Shown here piece by piece: positions 61,807 to 64,000 of a stretch of 64,000 bases of DNA (position 1 is the first letter of the stretch; each line of letters opens with the position of its first letter). Made by a program: the position numbers and the translations under genes. A model generated the notes under the pieces. The model did not search any database, was not told the origin of the DNA, and worked only from the letters and a program-made list of their open reading frames with translations. The DNA comes from Spirochaetales bacterium. Its GTDB lineage: Bacteria; Spirochaetota; Spirochaetia; CADAEX01. The stretch lies in assembly GCA_024233785.1 (NCBI GenBank), contig JACKPD010000002.1, positions 1 to 64,000 of the forward strand. The letters are read 5' to 3'.

Positions 61807-63084
61807 ATGAACCAGAACATGAACAGCAGCAATCTGTATATTGATTCGGAAATCGGCGAACTGGAAGAGGTGATTATTCACACTCCGGGTCAGGAAATCG
61901 AGGTAATAACTCCCCTTACAGCGGAAAAACTTCTTTATAACGATATTATACCCTTAAGTGTGGTGAGAAAACAGTACACAATTTTAAGGGATTTTCTCTC
62001 TCTTGTGGCAAAAACTGTTGAGGTTAAGGATGTGCTTCTAAAGGTACTGGAAGAAAAAGAGACAAGGGCCAGCCTGCTTGAACAGCTTACCGGGACAGAA
62101 ATTCTTAAAACCCGCAGGGAAGAGCTTGCCGCTATGAGCGCCCCGACTCTCTGCAGCTCCCTTATTTCCGGGCTTAAAAGCAGGAAAAACACATTAAACA
62201 GTTTCCTGTCTGATGAGGAGTTTGATTATTTCCCGCTGCCTAATCTTTATTTTACACGGGATTCTGTAATGGTCTTCCGTGACCATTTTATTACGGGAAG
62301 CATGGCAAACAGCGTAAGAGAACCTGAATCGTTTCTGATGCAGAAGATAATTGAAAAATATTACGGTGTATCTCCGGAAAGACAGATTTTTGACGGCGCG
62401 ATGAATAAAGACAGGGGGATAACAATAGAGGGGGGGGACTTCCTTGTATTCAGCAGTAATATCCTGATAATAGGATTATCGGAAAGGACAACGCCGAAGG
62501 CTGTTGACAGGATTATTGAAAGGCTCACCGCTCTTTTCAGAACTTCATTTACCGTATACTGCGTAATTCTTCCAAAAAAGAGGGAAACAATCCACCTTGA
62601 TATGGTCTTTAATATAATAAATAAAAATGAAGTTCTTATATACGAACCTTATATCACAGGTGAATCACAGCTTAAATTCGTGAGGATTGATGTTGATGAA
62701 TCCGGAGGGAAGAAGATTAAATATATACGAAGCCTTGTGGAGGATTTCAGGGAATCAGGTTATCCTCTCGAGCCTGTATTCTGCGGTGGAGACGACAACC
62801 GTTTAAGGCAGAGGGAACAGTGGCTTTCCGGGAACAACTTTTTTGCTTTTAAACCGGGAAAAATTATCGGATATGACTGCAACGAAGCTACCCTAAAAGC
62901 CCTTGAGAGATCCGGTTATTCAGTCTGCCAGGCTGAAAGGTTTATTGACGGAAGCGCTATAATTTCTGATTATGAAAAACTTGCCGTAACAATACCGGGA
63001 ACCGATCTTGCCCGCGGTGGCGGCGGGGTCAGATGCATGACGCTTCCGGTACGAAGAAAGCACTATGATATGGGGAATAGCTGA
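61807..63084 (+). CDS. arcA: Arginine deiminase
   Basis: A 425-residue arginine deiminase that turns arginine into citrulline and ammonia. Motifs are LPNLYFTRDSVMV (FTRD), IEGGDFLVF, HLDMVF (catalytic His) and GGGGVRCMTLPVRRK (catalytic Cys). It differs from the usual HLDTVF by one residue. arcB and arcC, the later steps of the ATP-yielding pathway, are not adjacent. The binding-site residues look complete, so activity is expected. Confidence 0.93.
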   Translation: MNQNMNSSNLYIDSEIGELEEVIIHTPGQEIEVITPLTAEKLLYNDIIPLSVVRKQYTILRDFLSLVAKTVEVKDVLLKVLEEKETRASLLEQLTGTEILKTRREELAAMSAPTLCSSLISGLKSRKNTLNSFLSDEEFDYFPLPNLYFTRDSVMVFRDHFITGSMANSVREPESFLMQKIIEKYYGVSPERQIFDGAMNKDRGITIEGGDFLVFSSNILIIGLSERTTPKAVDRIIERLTALFRTSFTVYCVILPKKRETIHLDMVFNIINKNEVLIYEPYITGESQLKFVRIDVDESGGKKIKYIRSLVEDFRESGYPLEPVFCGGDDNRLRQREQWLSGNNFFAFKPGKIIGYDCNEATLKALERSGYSVCQAERFIDGSAIISDYEKLAVTIPGTDLARGGGGVRCMTLPVRRKHYDMGNS

Positions 63085-63089
63085 TATTT

Positions 63090-63857
63090 ATGAAATACGC
63101 CATACTTGGAAGCGGTTCAAGCGCCAATTCCTACATCTTCGAGGATACTGATTATTCCTTTATCGTTGATAACGGTTTCACATTAAAGGAATTTACAAGA
63201 AGGGCAGATGAACTCGGCTTTGATATAGGGAAAATAAGATTTATTTTTCTGACCCACAGGCATATAGATCATTCGCGCGGTATTGGTGCGCTGTCAAAAA
63301 AACTTAAAATACCTGTTGTAATGGGAAGGGATGTACACTTTGACAGAACCGAGGCCCACCGTATCTATAAAAGGCTTGATGTGGAACCCGGAAGGGATTA
63401 CAGCTTCGAAAAACTGGAATTTTCTGTCTTTTCAATATCGCATGATTCAATCGGATCAGTCAGCTACAGTTTTAAGATAGACAATAAGATATTTACAATA
63501 ATCACTGATACCGGCAGAATACTTGATGATATGGAAATCCACGCGATGAACTCGGATGTCCTTTTCCTTGAATCTAATTACTGCCCGCAAATGCTTGCCG
63601 ACGGCCCCTATCCTTTATATCTTAAACAGAGGATTGAATCAAATGAGGGGCATCTTTCAAACAACGATGCTGTAAGTTTTCTTTCGAGGATACACAGCGC
63701 ACAGCCTCTTAAAAACAGGATGACATATCTTTGCCACCTGTCAGACACCAATAACAGCTGTGAAAAAGTTGAAAGTATTATAAAAGAAAGCATGCCGGAG
63801 AGTTTCCGCTACCGCGTCTGCAGTAAAGGGGAGCTTGTCTCCGGGATTAATTTCTGA
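63090..63857 (+). CDS. Metallo-beta-lactamase fold hydrolase, YycJ/WalJ-like
   Basis: A 255-residue protein with THRHIDHSRGIG (HxHxDH metal motif), MKYAILGSGSSANSYIF at the N-terminus, and a C-terminal HLSDTNNS segment. The start and spacing resemble YycJ/WalJ exonuclease-like proteins, which have roles in DNA repair. Substrate unproven. It starts 5 bases after arcA. Confidence 0.83.
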   Translation: MKYAILGSGSSANSYIFEDTDYSFIVDNGFTLKEFTRRADELGFDIGKIRFIFLTHRHIDHSRGIGALSKKLKIPVVMGRDVHFDRTEAHRIYKRLDVEPGRDYSFEKLEFSVFSISHDSIGSVSYSFKIDNKIFTIITDTGRILDDMEIHAMNSDVLFLESNYCPQMLADGPYPLYLKQRIESNEGHLSNNDAVSFLSRIHSAQPLKNRMTYLCHLSDTNNSCEKVESIIKESMPESFRYRVCSKGELVSGINF

Positions 63858-63881
63858 TGGCAATTATGGAGGAATGATAAA

Positions 63882-64000
63882 ATGAGTAAAAAAGTTCTTT
63901 GTATTTTAGCTGAAGGTTTTGAAGAGATTGAAGCTGTTACTCCTGTGGATCTTTTAAGACGGGCAGGGATTGAAGTTGTTGCCGCGGGACTGACCGGTAT
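63882..64000 (+). CDS. DJ-1/PfpI family protein, 3' end missing
   Basis: Only the first 39 residues are in the window: MSKKVLCILAEGFEEIEAV with the DJ-1/YajL signature EGFEEIE, followed by TPVDLLRRAGIEVVAAGL. Family members are thiol-dependent deglycases, chaperones or proteases. GGAGG lies 7 bases before the ATG. The catalytic Cys lies beyond the end. Confidence 0.82.
   Translation, partial: MSKKVLCILAEGFEEIEAVTPVDLLRRAGIEVVAAGLTG

Overview
The window reads as ordinary chromosome of a spirochaete of moderate to low G+C content. Evidence: a fliA-fapA motility cluster with a CheA-type kinase, a DUF115/Maf-type motility protein, a class II (B12-dependent) ribonucleotide reductase, several lipoproteins with relaxed spirochaete-like lipoboxes, and a MurE whose substrate motif departs from the diaminopimelate type, as expected where ornithine replaces it. 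This is inference; there is no rRNA or other decisive marker. I found no tRNA, rRNA, CRISPR array, prophage or insertion sequence. Gene density is high and nearly all genes have recognisable families.

Layout. 1-5.5 kb: end of a flagellar operon (sigma-28, FapA, two small unknown proteins, a CheA-family kinase). 5.5-17.8 kb: murE, queD, a phosphoesterase, a chemoreceptor, a metallo-beta-lactamase/cyclic-nucleotide-binding fusion, acyl-CoA synthetase, the ABC-F protein Uup and an overlapping atypical SDR. 17.9-22.4 kb, minus strand: leuCD, a drug/metabolite transporter, a membrane protein and a thioesterase. 22.5-28.8 kb: a B12-type radical SAM protein, nrdJ behind apparent NrdR boxes, a lipoprotein with a flavinylation-type motif, a BAX-inhibitor-1 protein and rsmD. 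28.8-33 kb, minus strand: Nudix hydrolase, two small membrane proteins, the Nnr repair enzyme and a lipoprotein. 33-41 kb: secA, a LysM/M23 murein hydrolase, and a divergent pair of penicillin-binding protein and Maf-type protein.

41-54.6 kb is the most accessory-looking part: a HAD hydrolase, two complete Fe3+/phosphonate-type ABC transporters (fused double permease, ATPase, binding protein), OsmC plus a cysteine-rich partner, an ECF sigma factor with a Cys/His tail, a rhodanese lipoprotein and a NYN-LOTUS RNA-binding protein. Several promoters here carry palindromes or a Fur-like box, so metal or redox control is plausible. 54.6-64 kb: a DTW protein, recG, YggT, dnaE (minus strand), then an ArsC-family protein, arginine deiminase, a metallo-hydrolase and the start of a DJ-1 family gene.

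I did not find a clear multi-gene system that looks wholly new. The best leads are the NrdR-controlled nrdJ promoter, the putative flavinylated lipoprotein, the SDR lacking its catalytic tyrosine, the metallo-beta-lactamase/cyclic-nucleotide-binding fusion, the sigma-factor tail and the second CheA inside the flagellar cluster.
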